A DNA stretch of 64,000 bases from Planococcus citri. Taxonomy: Eukaryota > Arthropoda > Insecta > Hemiptera > Pseudococcidae. Shown here piece by piece: positions 42,711 to 54,950 of the stretch. How positions within the stretch are numbered: position 1 is the stretch's first letter; every line of letters starts with the position of its first letter. The position numbers and the translations under genes were made by a program. The stretch is taken from positions 35,700,559 through 35,764,558 of the forward strand of contig NC_088680.1 of assembly GCF_950023065.1 (NCBI RefSeq), given 5' to 3'. The notes beneath the pieces are model-generated. The model did no database searches and was not told the origin of the DNA. It was given only the letters and a program-made list of their open reading frames with translations.

Positions 42711-44280
42711 TGCATTTTCCGCTCGTTGCTACATTTTTCGCCAATGTAGGAGTTTATCTTTGAAATATCAGTATGGTTTTCCCCAAACAGTTTTTTGGTG
42801 TACTCTGTGAAAAGACAAATGAATAAAAATTGAAAATAATCTATCAAAATATGAATTAAATTTTTAGTGACTGTGCCATAATAACAAGATTTTTATCCAC
42901 CTCGAATCCTCTTGATTTTCTTTTCATCAAGTTGAGTTCTGGAAGGGACCTTTTCTTTCGGTAATCCGGCAAAAAAGTTTAGCAGCTTTCCTGTGATGGA
43001 CCCTTCCATCATCTCATTTTTCTTGAAACTGACATCCATCGCATTGTTTAGGAATGCCCTAATATTTTTGCGAGAACAACGGGAAACTGCGATAAACCGA
43101 TAATATTACGGTAATATTCGTGAAATAACCACTTCACGAATAAATTTGAAAATTTCGATGTAATTTCCGCAGAAATTACGAAAATCACATTTTTTTTTCA
43201 AATAAATCCTCAACCCTTTGACAATTTTAAACTATGTAGAAGATTGTTTGAAACTATTTAAAAACTAATTCAAACCACAAACCACATTCAAATAAGTTCA
43301 GATTAGCCATCATTAATATTATTGTTTTGCGAGATATTCCTTTTTTTACTTCGGTTCTTTCTAGTTCTGACATTAAATATTTCAACGTTGCCTTATCCCC
43401 AGCATCTACATGTTGGGAATTGGCCACGGACTCCAACTCTGTGAGTCGTTCCGATTTCTAAGAAACAGAAAAATACAATTATATTTTACACATTACACAA
43501 CATTTGCTCATGGATTTCTTTGGATATTTCGTTCCAAATCAGTAATCCATTGCACAAATATTGGGAAATACTCTCGAAATTTAGTCGAAAACACAAGTGT
43601 CTGGGACACCGCACCGCCGCGCCATTCGCAGGGGCTCGTGCTAGCGCCGTGACATAATTCTGAAAATCAGCAAAAACATGTTGAAAAAAAAACAACTTAC
43701 CAATGTGAGCATGCCAGTTTTTCTATAATCTGAAGACCCATTATGTCGCTTGACACGAATTATGTTCGTACGCCAACCTTTTTGTGACTGCTCTCCCCTT
43801 CACAAATGAGGTAACAAGGGCCCGTAGGGACAATATTCCGTCTTGTGTTGTTTCAATGCATGTCCTTGCTAGGTGCTTGTAAATCATCATGATGTTATAA
43901 CGAAATTCTCAGAAGACCCTGCACCTTTGCCGACAATCCTCGAAAAGATCCAGGTTTAAAAAGTGGTTTGGTCAATAGAGAAGTTACACGACACATTGTT
44001 ATACTATGCTGGGCTAGCGTCCATATTGTAATTAATGATGTGGAGAAATGTACATACGTTATCCTCTTTCTGATTCTAAAACTAAAAAGTATATAAATGT
44101 ATTTACTTACCTAAAAGCTTGAAGACGGTTTTCCAATATTTCTTGAAGAATATTTAATAATGTGATAAATTGAAACGATAATTGAATTATGAAAACTGTA
44201 TGAAACCACACAGCACACACTTTACACTTAGGCCTAACAATAAAAACAACTAGGTACATACGTCAGCAGTGCATTTCACC
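42711..44280. other. Non-coding spacer
   Basis: Short open frames on both strands (for example 43254-43436 minus, Glu/Lys-rich) have no recognised domain. No clear gene. Confidence 0.4.
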
Positions 44281-44284
44281 AGCT

Positions 44285-44700
44285 TACATAGTTTAACATA
44301 CTAAAATAAATAGTACATTTCATTATTCCCTGACAGTATGTGAAAAGTACTATTTCGTGAAGGAAGATTTACCATTCTAGTTAAAAATAATCAACTATTC
44401 CATATAGTGCAAAATACCAAACGCGTTGATGTATTTCACTATTCCGAAGTAGTAGGAAAAATCTACTACTGGTGAATAGTAAAATTAACTTACTACGGTC
44501 GTGAATTTTATTTGAACTAAGCAAATTTCACTATTTTAGATAGTCTTTTTCAAGTGCTGGTATTTTCGACCATTGTGAGATAGTATAATTTACTATAATT
44601 TATAGTAATTTTTTGAAATCATTTTGAAATGGTATTTCTTACTACAATTGTAGTAACTTAAACTACGCCTGTAGTAATATTATACTATTTCATTTTCTCC
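44285..44700. repeat. ACTATT/AATAGT-rich degenerate repeat block
   Basis: The stretch is built from AGTAC, ACTATTTC, TAGTAA and TACTAC words in both orientations, beginning near CATACTAAAATAAATAGTAC and ending ACTATTTCATTTTCTCC. It looks like a low-complexity palindromic element or MITE interior; ends are not sharply defined. Confidence 0.4.
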
Positions 44701-45556
44701 GTGCAACCACTTCTTGTGTGGCATTCCCAGATACAACTTTGATAGTTCGTTTCCTAGGCACTGGAAAAGACTAAGTACAATAGTACATATAGCAATTTTT
44801 TTCCCAATAACAAAAGAAAATCAACAAAAAAAATATACAAAATTCTATAAATAATCTACATACAATCCCTCACCAATATCTCCGATTTCCCTGGTCGTAT
44901 TCTTATTGGAGGAATTTCTGCGTCCAAAAAACTTCTGCTTGAACTGCTTTTTGCCACTGCCACTTCACCTTTTTTTTTCGGCGATCCCAGTCCCAAAGGG
45001 TGGGAGAAGTTTATTCGCAAATATTCATATACAAGATATACTCGTAAAATCAATACCTTTCGGTTTATCAGAAATTACATCTCTAAAAATATTTACAAAC
45101 GATAATGCTGGTTAATAATTTGCATACATAATTATGTAAATTAAATAAAGGTAAAACGCAAATTACAAGGAAAAAACCCCCAGTGGGGGAAACCTAGTGG
45201 TGAAACGAGACTATAAAATTGAAATGTTAACTTGAATTGCGCGACATTAAAGAATACAAAAATCGGTAAATTTAACATTAAGTTTAGACAGATTATCTTA
45301 AAGACTAGGATATCTGAAGATTAAGCGTGACGTGATGATTAATAAAATAATAGTAAACTTCTAAAATGGGTATTAAACGTAATACGAAACAATATAAATT
45401 GAAACGGTAATTAATAAGAATATCACATATTGATAGGAAAACCTCCCGAGGGGGAAAACCTTTTCAATATAAATGAAACGTTAAATTAGAAAATTGAAAA
45501 AAAAGACGTCAAGTTTATACATTCGAGTTGTTAAATATTAACTATTGTTTATTCGT
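44701..45556. other. Spacer with two related G-run/C-run hairpins
   Basis: AACCCCCAGTGGGGGAAACC (about 45176-45195) and AAACCTCCCGAGGGGGAAAAC (about 45440-45460) are similar hairpin-like pieces. A minus-strand open frame at 44856-45053 (KSSSSRSFLDAEIPPIRIRP) ends near a GTGAGG donor-like site and might be an exon, but this is not firm. Confidence 0.3.
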
Positions 45557-45950
45557 TGCTATTTATAGAGAACCATATGAAATTTAATTGGTTTATTATA
45601 TCTGCCCATCTCGCATTATCAAAGGCGCCGAAGATGTCTAACGATGTGAGTCCAACAAGACGATAATTTTTTTATGATCACCAATACTTTTAAGTAGTTC
45701 ATGTATGGCCATCTCTGTGCTTCGTAACTTGCGAAATCCGAATTGCATATCGTGTATTTTATGAAAATCCTCGGCAAATAATTTGAGTTGAATTTTTATC
45801 AATCTTTCCAAGATTTTACCAATCGTCGGGAGGAGTGAGATTGGCCTGTAGCCTTCATAAATGTTTCAAGATCGCGATCCGGTTTAGGGATGAAGCATAC
45901 AATGCCAGATTTCCAGCATGTTGGAAAATGTTCCACTCATTATCTCCTCA
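45557..45950 (-). pseudogene. Non-LTR retrotransposon RT relic (Jockey/R1-like)
   Basis: Minus-strand frames read FPTCWKSGIVCFIPKPDRDL, then after a frame change YEGYRPISLLPTIGKILERL, MQFGFRKLRSTEMAIHELLK, IIVLLD and, after another break, AFDNARWADIINQL. These match the early RT blocks of Jockey/R1-type non-LTR elements (fP..Wk, I.KP, YRPISLL, QfGFr...T, AFDn..W). There are at least two frameshifts, and neither the endonuclease nor the FADD block is present. The upstream end overlaps the last exon of the host gene at 45884-46025. Confidence 0.7.
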
Positions 45951-46832
45951 ATGGAATTTTTAGACTCCAACTCAGATTCTTCAACAGAATCATTAGATTT
46001 CTGATTTTCTTCGCCCAACAGAATTCTATAAAATTTAATATTATATAATCTAAATTCAATTTTTGAAAAGTATTAAAATTGTATGACTTACTAGTAACTA
46101 TTTGATGGTATATTTCAGTTTTTCAATTATTATACTTACATATCATCATTGAAGGGTTCTCGTTCTTGTATATCCAACCTTCTAGCACCCTTGGCAATTT
46201 TCCATCGTTGTGATGGATCGCCATACGCATAATACCTATTGGGGGTACCTATGTATATCCTAAGGAGAAAAAAATTAATTAAAATTGAAATTTAGAAGAA
46301 TTATAATAATAAAACTTACAAAGGATCTGGGACCACTTCAGGAGTAGGATATCTGTGGTTTTTTTCAATTTTCTCATTTGGTAAATCTACTCATCAAATT
46401 CCATAGATTTATCAGAAACAGTTTCACTGTACAAAAAAGTAAATTCAAATTTGAAAATTTATAAAAATTAAAAAATATCACTAGGTATATTTTAGTTTAC
46501 GCCTAATACCTAAAAATGATTCATACTCACTCAGTGACAACGTTCACAGTTTCTTCTCCATCAGTGCAACTTTCAATTCCACAATCCTCAAAACATGAAA
46601 TTCCTTCAATTAGTGCACTGCAACTTTCATTTCTGTAAAAAAAAAAACCACAAATTGAAAATTTATAAAAATTAAACAATATCACTATATTTCAGTTTAG
46701 GCCTAACACTTAAAAATGATTTATACTCACTCAGTGACAACGTTCACAGTTTCTTCTCCATCAGTGCAACTTTCAATTCCACAACCCTCAAAACATGAAA
46801 TTCCTTCAATTAGTACACTGCAACTTTCATTT
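45884..46832 (-). CDS. Acidic spliced gene with a duplicated exon, ending in RT sequence
   Basis: Minus-strand exons with good splice sites: 46832-46731 and 46632-46531 (duplicate 102-nt exons, both NESC...GEETVNVVTE, phase 2 to 2), 46426-46320, 46259-46140 (IYIGTPNRYYAYGDPSQRWK then IAKGARRLDI) and 46025-45884 (stop). The encoded product is acidic, Ser/Glu-rich and Cys-bearing in the duplicated part. The third exon changes frame: it reads DETVSDKSMEFDE then TAG in the incoming frame, but VDLPNEKIEKNHRYPTPEVV in the frame joining the next exon, so either an indel has broken the gene or a splice differs. The last exon runs into the RT relic in a non-RT frame. Upstream exons are not found and the family is unknown. 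Confidence 0.5.
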
Positions 46833-46840
46833 CTGTAAAA
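46441..46840. repeat. 200-bp tandem duplication carrying one exon each
   Basis: 46441-46640 and 46641-46840 are about 95 percent alike by eye, including flanking intron sequence, the donor ACTCAC (minus GTGAGT) and the acceptor. Each unit contains a complete 102-nt exon, so the duplication adds 34 codons without shifting the frame. Confidence 0.85.
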
Positions 46841-46845
46841 ACCAA

Positions 46846-47280
46846 CCATAGGTAATTTTTAAACACCATAGTTTTGAAAAAAAAATACAGGAGTACTAGC
46901 TAGACCACCCAATGCTAAGATTATAGAAAAAATAATAAAACTGCCAGTGCTAGGGGGTACGTGGGAACGCAAACCACCAAACGCCTAAAAAACTTTTCCA
47001 GTAGGTAGATAGGTATATACAATATTTTTTAAAAAAACGAAAAATAAAAAATTTTAAAAACGTACTTGCACACGCCAGCATTACGGAACGTTCACCAATA
47101 ATTTACAACTTAAAAAACCACCAACAAAAAATTTTAAAATGCCCTTGTCAGGGCTACGGACCACTCGGAGGATGGCGAGCCGCCAAACGCCCGAACGGGC
47201 GCGATTCCCACGGAGCGCGCGTGGAGTTTTAGCGGAAGCTCGGGCAATTCCCCCAAGTGGCCCAAATATGTACTACTAAA
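46846..47280. other. Spacer with a GC-rich island
   Basis: No exon was identified. A GC-rich stretch at about 47140-47260 stands out from the AT-rich surroundings. It may hold upstream exons of the acidic gene, or an element end, but nothing can be named. Confidence 0.35.
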
Positions 47281-47284
47281 GTAT

Positions 47285-47855
47285 TAACAATCGCAAGTAG
47301 TAAAAACGAAAAAAAAAAACGAAAAATTGATTTCACTTAACGTTATAAACAACAATAAAATTGTATTAAAAAAGACTGTCAAAGAAAAATCAAAGTTAAA
47401 AGTACCAATAATTGCAAGTAGTAAAAACAAAAAATTGATTTCGTTTAACATTATAAACAACAATAAAATTGTATTAAAAAAAAACAATCAAAGAAAAATC
47501 AAAGTTAAAAGTACCAATAATCACAAGTAGTAAAAACGAAAAATTGATTTCGTTTAACATTATAAACAACAATAAAATTGCATTTTAAAAAAAAGAAAAA
47601 TTCAAGTTGAAAGTTCCAATAATCACAAGTAGTAAAAACGAAGAAAAAAAATGAAAAATTGCTTTCAATCAACATTATAAACAACAGTTAACAATAAAAT
47701 TGTATTAAAAAAGACCGCCAAAGAAAAATCAATGTTGAAAGTACCAATAATCACAACTCTCAAGTAGTAAAAACAAACAAAGTAAAAAAACGAAAAATTG
47801 ATTTCATTTAACGTTATAAACAACAATAAAATTGTATAAAAAAAAACAATCAAAG
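47285..47855. repeat. AT-rich tandem array, about five units of 100-130 bp
   Basis: Each unit has AATAATCACAAGTAGTAAAA, ACGAAAAATTGATTTC, then ATTATAAACAACAATAAAAT and TGTATTAAAAAA, then CAAAGAAAAATCAAAGTT. Copies begin near 47288, 47410, 47517, 47620 and 47748, with length differences in the A runs. The open frames in this region on both strands arise from the repeat. It adjoins the 3-prime end of the hAT relic. Confidence 0.75.
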
Positions 47856-47860
47856 GAACA

Positions 47861-49000
47861 TCATCCAAAATTTCGTCTCACAAACTTAACATCTTCTATC
47901 GCATCTTCCAATAGCGACATTCGTTGGTCATTCAAGACAAATTTCATTTCTGAGAACAAAGTTTCAACACTGACCTCTGTGCCTGAAACTCCGAAAATAA
48001 TTCTGGTGCAGAAAAATAATAATTTCAGTCTGTTTTTATTCTCTTCCCAATATTTTACAATCTCGGCCTGCATCACGTCAATTCCTAACCTCGCCGCATT
48101 CATGTAATGAGAAATTTCTTCATCAAGTTGTTGAAAAAAAGAATCTTGTTCAACATCTTTCGTTATGATTTTATCAACAGTTTTAATTTTTTTATCCATG
48201 CTAAGCTTAAGCACTTTGTTGATCTCTTCTCTGCTAAAATAATCTTTCGCTTTCGAAGTTGAAATTTTAGGGCTGGGTTTTGATTTTTTTGAAGTTGATG
48301 CTTCTGGATGCGGTTTTGATGTTCTTTTTGCCTGCTCATGATTTCCATCTATGAAAATTGGAAACAAATAAAATATTAGTTGGGTATGAACTATAAATGA
48401 AAAAATGAAAAAACAGACGAATCATACCTTCAGCACTCTCTTCACTAAGTAAGTACATCGACATCCTGACCATCAGTTTCAATAATTTCGCTACCGAATT
48501 TCTTCAACAAATTATATAAATGCTGTTTCACCTCTACTTTTTGGATTTTCAATAAAATGTTGTGGAAACGCGGATCCAGAAAGATTGCTGTTAAAAACGT
48601 CACATTACTAAACAATGATTTTTCCTTCTCAGCCAATCATTCGCGTATTTTTGCTGCTGCTGGTGAACCTAAAAAAAATCAAATACCTACTTGTCAATGT
48701 CAAATACAGATGATTGAGTTCAATTTTATCATATCCTGGCTTTTTACAAATTCAAAACAAAAGGAAACAAAACTTCAATTTCTTGAAACAGCACGTCATA
48801 ATCAACGACTAAATATTACCTAAAAGTTCCAAAGCAACATCACATTCGGTCCAGAATTTAAACAGCTCCGATAAAATTGCATTTTGAGTTTGAAATTGAA
48901 CAGTTGCATCATAACAGGGTTGCAAAGTTTTCTTCAGCTCTTTTAAACAGTTCCAATCATTTTCAGAAAGAAGTGTATCCTTGTCAAAATAATCGCTCAT
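47861..49000 (-). pseudogene. hAT-family transposase relic
   Basis: Three minus-strand blocks in hAT order. 49000-48809 reads DWNCLKELKKTLQPCYDATV; 48670-48445 reads NVTFLTAIFLDPRFHNILLK; 48367-47861 ends in the dimerisation domain with EIVKYWEENKNRL, GVSGTEVSVETLFSEMKFVL and DAIEDVKFVRRNF. The blocks are joined by intron-like gaps with usable splice sites (for example acceptor TTTCATAG before 48350). An in-frame TGA near 48640 and a frame break near 48455 show decay. The N-terminal zinc finger and first catalytic Asp block are not seen. Confidence 0.75.
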
Positions 49001-50311
49001 TTTTTTTATGGCTCCTTCAGCTTCTAAGAATCCCTTCAGAAAATTTAAATCGATATTATTAAGTATTTAAAACTCACGAACACGAAGTCATAATGAAATT
49101 CTTTTGAAAGTAATTAACGCGAAAAACCTTTATGAGATGAAAAGTATTTGCAATAGGTACCTATGTAAAAAGTTGATAGAAAGAATGAATTGACGAATCA
49201 TTCCTTCATATTTTTCATAAAATCAGATTTACCTGGTTTCTACAGTGTTAAAAATTTGCTTCTTAAAACCATTCTTTCGCAATACTCCTTTCAAATTCGG
49301 AGTTCTCAGCTTACCTCGGTTTTATCCGGATCTGATGTATTCGAGGAAACATTCAACTCCAATGGATTTGAGCGAACGATTGTTGATTCCGATAAATAAT
49401 TTCCATTATCTATAATACTCGTACAATTCTTGTTAGTTATAGAAATAACACAATTTCATTTTTTTCTATCTTTTTTTAAGATGAATCGAGTAGGTACATG
49501 ATTTAAGCATGTCTTGCAAAAAACATATCATGTGTGATATATAGGGTAAACCAGAAGCGCTAAAAATTGATTCTGCAGATATAGTTTCATTTTTTGAAAT
49601 AGTTTCCAAACACATAAGAACTTCTTCAAAGCAGTTCAAGTTGCAAAAATTAATAGTCAGCAATATTACGTTTTGAAAAAAAATATTTTTTTAATAATAA
49701 ATGCTTAGTTTCCTCATATCAACATTTATGCTGAAAAGTACAAAAATAAATATTTGGAAATTTCAAAAAATGAAATACTTAGTTGGTAAAATAATTTTTA
49801 CACCAATGCATGTAAAAAAAATTTGATTGTGGTTTCATCATTAATATATAAATATCTCTCCGAACAGTGACCAAGTCGTAATAAGTAAATAAAAATTTTA
49901 AAGACTAAATTCACATTGAATGAAAGAAAATATACTTTTAATTTTATTTAGAAGATTTGTCAGGCGTCTAACGTAATTAAAAGTAAATGCTATGTAACAA
50001 AATTAACAAAATCATGCAAATTATTTTTTCATCAAATACATATAGTAATGTAATTATAATGTAGATGGAAGTAACAATTGGTCAAAATTGAGTATTTTCG
50101 CCTTTAATTATCTATAGCCGGTATTAAGGTAGGCTATGCTGGTAGCATGGGCACTTATTTACGAACATAATCAATAATCATACTAGATGTGCGCACTTGC
50201 TACAAAACTGGATACTTACTTGCATAACATGTTGCATTGGTACCTAACTACCTACCTAATATATCCTCAACTAGATAAGTATGCATTAAAAATTTTCACT
50301 TTATCATAAGA
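49001..50311. other. Non-coding spacer
   Basis: AT-rich. A minus-strand frame at 49466-49663 (Cys/Ile/Leu-rich) might be a further hAT scrap but shows no motif. Nothing else. Confidence 0.4.
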
Positions 50312-51595
50312 TTAAATGCCAATTGCCAATTGTAAAGGATTCACAGGAGCATTTTCATTACTTCTTTGAGCACCTTGTCTTCCAACGGGCAAAGGTGGAG
50401 GAGGAACATCAGCTATGCTTTTATCTTTAGGTGCATTGTTTTTGAAGTATTGAAACTGATTCTGCAGATTGAATTGAGACGACAAATCAGCAAATTCTGG
50501 CTGATTTTGATTCTTATCTGAGGATCGAGGATTTGAAAATTGATCGTTGTTAGGTCGAGATTGAGCTCGCGAATTAACTTGTCGCGGTGTAGAAAATAAA
50601 TTCGAAGGGTTACCATCTAAATAAACTTTTTGAGTAGTAGGGGAAAGTGACGTTGGACTGGAAGCCGCGTATACTTTTTTGTTTTCATAATTCGCGACGT
50701 TGAATATTTGACCAATCTCTTCGTTGTAGCGAGGATAAAGTGGGTTTTTAGTATTCGCCGCGTTGCTTCTGAAATTACTGTTGGGTATAATATTCGGTAT
50801 ACTTTCTTTATTTGTAGGGTTACTTTTGGGGTTCAAATTTGGTCTGAATAATACCGGAGTTGATTTTTTAGGCAAAATTGAGTCGTTTGGAGGATTATCT
50901 TTTTTCCAAGGTAGACCTAGTCCGGGTGTATCTTTTGCATATGTTTCGTAAGATAATTGATCGATAGGTCTGTTGTATTGTTTAGGTGAATTTTGAGTCA
51001 TAAGTGGTACGTTGCTAATTGGTTGATGATATAATGTGTTTGCAAAGTGTGGAAAATGAATACTCTGAAGAACCGGTGATAAAGCTGGAAATGCTTGACT
51101 TGGTAGTAGTTCTTTATCCGATGTGATTATTGCGTTATATATTCGAGGCACTTTAAGTAATTCTGCTGCTTGAGAAATCGTACCCAGAAGGCTTATGATC
51201 GCAATTGTTCTCCGGGCCTGAGACAAACAATAAGGGAGATATTTGTATGCACTTGATAACTTTCATAAATTAAATTATGTAGGTAGGGTATTTTTTTATT
51301 TTATTTTAAACAATTTTGATCAAAACTGAAAAAAAACTTCATGTACAAATTTTCTTCCAATTCCGATTTTTTTTGTTGAAAATTTTCCGGTGAAAAATTT
51401 GAGTTTGTTAATTGGGGGGGGGGGTGGTCAGAAAATTTGATTGAAAAAAAGGTAGTGAAAAAAGCAGAAAAAATTATTCTTTTAGCATCAATACGATTTT
51501 AGCTAGGTATTAATTGGTTAATCCTTCAGTGAATATTTCAATAAGTTTACAGATAGACAGAATCTGTAAATAAATTGATTTTTTCTTACCTTCAT
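50312..51595 (-). CDS. Secreted Asn/Pro/Ser/Gln-rich protein, 303 aa, two exons
   Basis: Exon 1 coding part 51595-51590 (Met-Lys) ends in donor AAG-GTAAGA. Exon 2, 51217-50312, follows acceptor TTGTTTGTCTCAG. The joined N-terminus is Met-Lys followed by ARRTIAIISLLGTISQAAEL, a good signal peptide with cleavage likely near SQA-AE. The mature part is low-complexity, rich in Asn, Pro, Ser and Gln, with few Cys, and has a PPPPLPVGRQG stretch near the end (LQLAIGI, stop). No family domain is seen. It could be a cuticle-associated, salivary or other extracellular protein; that is inference. The start is fixed by the exon join, since the open frame upstream of the acceptor has no ATG. Confidence 0.75.
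51223..51589 (-). other. Intron of the 303-aa secreted protein gene
   Basis: Bounded by GTAAGA (donor) and TCTCAG (acceptor) on the minus strand. It contains one copy of the dispersed G-run repeat (about 51290-51480). Confidence 0.6.
51290..51480 (+). repeat. Dispersed repeat copy 1
   Basis: It reads CAATTTTGATCAAAACTGAA, then TTTTCTTCCAATTCCGATTT, AAATTTTCCGGTGAAAAA, a G run with GTGGTC, then AAGGTAGTGAAAAAAGC. Shared order with 52655-52870 and 58940-59175. Confidence 0.6.
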
Positions 51596-52654
51596 TGTAC
51601 CTAACCCTACGACTATAGCTGGCAAATATTCACAATTTCATATAATTTTTATGGTACACATCAACTCAACATTAAAAACGCAAAAGGAACTGAACAAGAT
51701 ATCAATAATATTAATTATACTGTGATTAATCGAACACGTTAATGAAGAACCATCGTATTCTCCGACACAAAACGTGCGACTAGGTACCACTTCTAATGTT
51801 CTCGTCTACGGCTACTTCTGTTAAATTGTTCTCGAGGTGACGGAGAAGCGTCGATTGCCTTTCACTCAAAACCAGTACTGGGTTCATATTGCAGCGTACA
51901 TACTACATACATGCCTATTATGAAAAAATAAATTAGAATAGGTACACCATGTGGACTAATTTGTTTACTGCCTCGAGGTCAGGGTTTAATGGTTTTCAAA
52001 AAAGATACGACTGGGCTTTGAATTTTTTTCAGTTCGCTAGTAAAAATTCTTAAACGAGAAATAAATGAGAAATAATTACTGAAATTTTACGAATATTACG
52101 TACCTGGATACCTACTTTTATATGGCATTGTATAGGCGTAGAATACGTACTTCTGTATCATCATGATGACTCCACGTGCTGAATTTCCTACTTTATAAAG
52201 CTTACTCTTGTATATCCGTGCAGCTGAATAAATAAATTTTAAAATGGCCCGATACTTTGTATGTATGTTCGCCGCTGATGTAATTTCACACCTTCACCTA
52301 CCTACCTAATTTGTACGAATTTGAAAAATTAGCATTATTTTTAAAACAAATAGATCAATTGAAATTGAGATAAAATGTGCTGACAGTGGAACTGTTTTAG
52401 CAAGTGCTAGATATTCGAAGTTTAGTATGGTACCTATTCATCTCAGTAGAAAGAAAACGATCAGTATTATACGTATCTAATATACAGGTACATTTACCCG
52501 ATTTATTTATCTTTTTGATACATACTCACTACTCAGGGTATCTAACAGGTAATGAAAGTAATAAAAGTAGTAAATTGGGTAGTGAAAAAGTAGTAAATCT
52601 AGTCAAAAAGGTGATTGAAAAATTCATTAATACGTTCATTTGTTTTTTTTAAAA
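51596..52654. other. Upstream region of the secreted protein gene
   Basis: Non-coding; should contain the minus-strand promoter. No clear TATA at a convincing distance was found. Short open frames on + near 52404 lack features. Confidence 0.4.
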
Positions 52655-52870
52655 TATAATTTTGATCAAAATTGAAAAATACTTTGTATTCAAAATTTTC
52701 TTCCAATTTCATTTTTTTTTTTTTGAAAATTTCCCCGTGAAAAAAAATGATTTTGTCAATTTATTGGGTGCGGAGGAGAGGGGACGGGAGGGGGGTCGAG
52801 TGGAGAGCTTTATAAAAATTTGGTTTGAAAAAGGCAGTGAAAAAAGTACTTACTTAGTGATTTTTTCAAC
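52655..52870 (+). repeat. Dispersed repeat copy 2
   Basis: TTTTGATCAAAATTGAAAAA, TTTTCTTCCAATTTCATTTT, AAATTTCCCCGTGAAAAAAA, a G-rich GGAGGGGGGTCGAGTGGAGA, then AAGGCAGTGAAAAAAG. The 88-codon frame over it is a product of the repeat. Confidence 0.65.
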
Positions 52871-54950
52871 AAAAAAATCTGTGTTCCAATCATTAATTGA
52901 AATGTACTTGCTACTTACTTTGTATTAATAATTTAATTCATTTGAAAACGCAATCTCATTTTTTATTACTGTTTTGTACATTATTCCTGCAAATGATATT
53001 TTCTAACACTCTTGGGCTTATATTCATCAAAATAACAAAATTGTATTCAAATTTTTACCCTTAAAAAAACTGGTACAAATTGAAATACATACTTAGATAC
53101 GATTAACTTATTAATCGCCTTATTAATAAATTCTCGAGATCCTTGTGCTTAGACAGACTCCATCGGTATATACCATAATTCATAAAGAAGTAAATGTTGA
53201 AGTTTCGTTGATATCTTCATGGCCAAAGCAGTTGGGCAAAATAATAACGCCACAACTACGTACCACCAAAAAATCATCCAAACTATTCCCCATAGTCTTG
53301 CATAACACCCTGAAAAAATCAATTCAAAAAATAATTGAAAATATATACAAAATATTCCGGACTATTTTTTCTATCATCTATTTGTTTTCTTTCAATGCAA
53401 TTATACCTATTCAACATACTGCAAAAAATGCATACAATTTCAATTTTTAAAAAGATTATTTCTTTATTCATAACATTGACATTCGCGATTTCTGGAATTT
53501 CAATCATGTGTTACGTACCTAACCTTGTTGGTACACCTAACGTACAGATGTTCGAACATTTTCAAAGTTCAGAGGCACTTGTACAATAATTTCAAGTTTT
53601 GAATCGGGAATATGTCAGATCCTGGTTCCACAAATCAATATCCAGTGTGTATTTATTCAAAAAAAAAAAAGATTGTTATACTGTTTTATTATCCATTTAC
53701 ATAGACTGCATCGTGAATGATTTTAAAATGTTCATATTACACCAAGCACCATTGAAAATTTTTGTCGATTAAATGTATGAAGTACCACTTGAGTTGATTT
53801 ATGAGTTTCTACAGATTTGTTTGATTCATTCATTTGCATGGTAGAAAAATCGACAGTGAGTTGAGTGATAAAGTATAACTCTTAGATAAGACCATTGAAG
53901 GTAAACCAGTTTTTAAAATATTGCCAAAGTTCTCTAGGAACATCATTTCCGTAATATCATTGATGATAATGCGCGGTAAAAAAATCTCCATCGTGTTTGT
54001 AACAGGTGGTCATGTCTCATGTCAGATACACAAGAGGAAGACGAGATACTGGGTTTTGAGTTATGGGAGTTGTGGGACGATGAAAATGGAATTATTTCAA
54101 AATTGAAAAAAGTTCATCATGAATAACGCATTGCGTTGAGATATTAGATTAAAGTTTTGGTGTTTTCGACGTTCAAAAAAGAATCCCGAGTTAGGAATGG
54201 AGCTTGTTGACCGAAAATTGACGTTTTTAGTTAAGCTAAAAATTAGGTGCGTAAAATTTGAAAAAAGTCGAAAATCCTTTAAATTTTGAAAGACCTGTCA
54301 AAACACTTATAAATTTAGACACAATTTTTAAAACAGATTCGACCGATAATAAAAATCCAGATGAGAAATGATCAATTTCCCTCCTAATTTTTTTCCTTTT
54401 ATTTTATCAGTCAAAATGAAAAATGTTGACCGAAATTATAGAGTGTCTAACGGTCGTGAAAATCATGAAATTCAAGTTAAAGTCATGAATTTTGTTCGAA
54501 ACATACTTGAAAGTTGTTTAAAACCCCGTGAAATAAAAACAAAAAAAAAAATGAAAAATTTGCTCAAAAATTCAGAAAAATAAAAAAACTGAAATACTCA
54601 ATTTTTGATGCTGTAAAATGGCGACCCTGTTCGACAAGTAAATCGGCTGTTATACCCATCAGATCCTTCCGATCCAGAAGGTCAGGAAAAGTTTGTTTTT
54701 TTGCGTATGGGTATTTCTTTTCGAAAAAAAAACAAACTGATAAAAGTCTTTCTTTCTGTCACTGTCTGAAGGTCCTTTTTTTCAAATAATTTAAATCAAA
54801 ATCTAGCAAAAAATGAAAACTCAATTTTTCAGAATTTTTTCTTTTTTTATACGTCAAAATAATTAAATAGGTAGGTATAATAGCAAACAATTAAATATGT
54901 ATTTTGTTAATGAAAACCAACTGATTACGTATTTCTATTGTCCGATGCAC
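52871..54950. other. Spacer without supported gene
   Basis: Short hydrophobic frames occur on both strands at 53145-53590, and a minus-strand acceptor-like TTTTTTCAG near 53315 precedes a hydrophobic 50-codon frame (RLWGIVWMIFWWYVVVALLF). This might be a fragment of a membrane protein, but no family can be named. The rest is non-coding. Confidence 0.3.

Noticed and set aside
53145..53590. Hydrophobic frames on both strands that suggested a receptor fragment
   Set aside because: No conserved receptor motif could be seen; hydrophobicity is expected from T-rich DNA.
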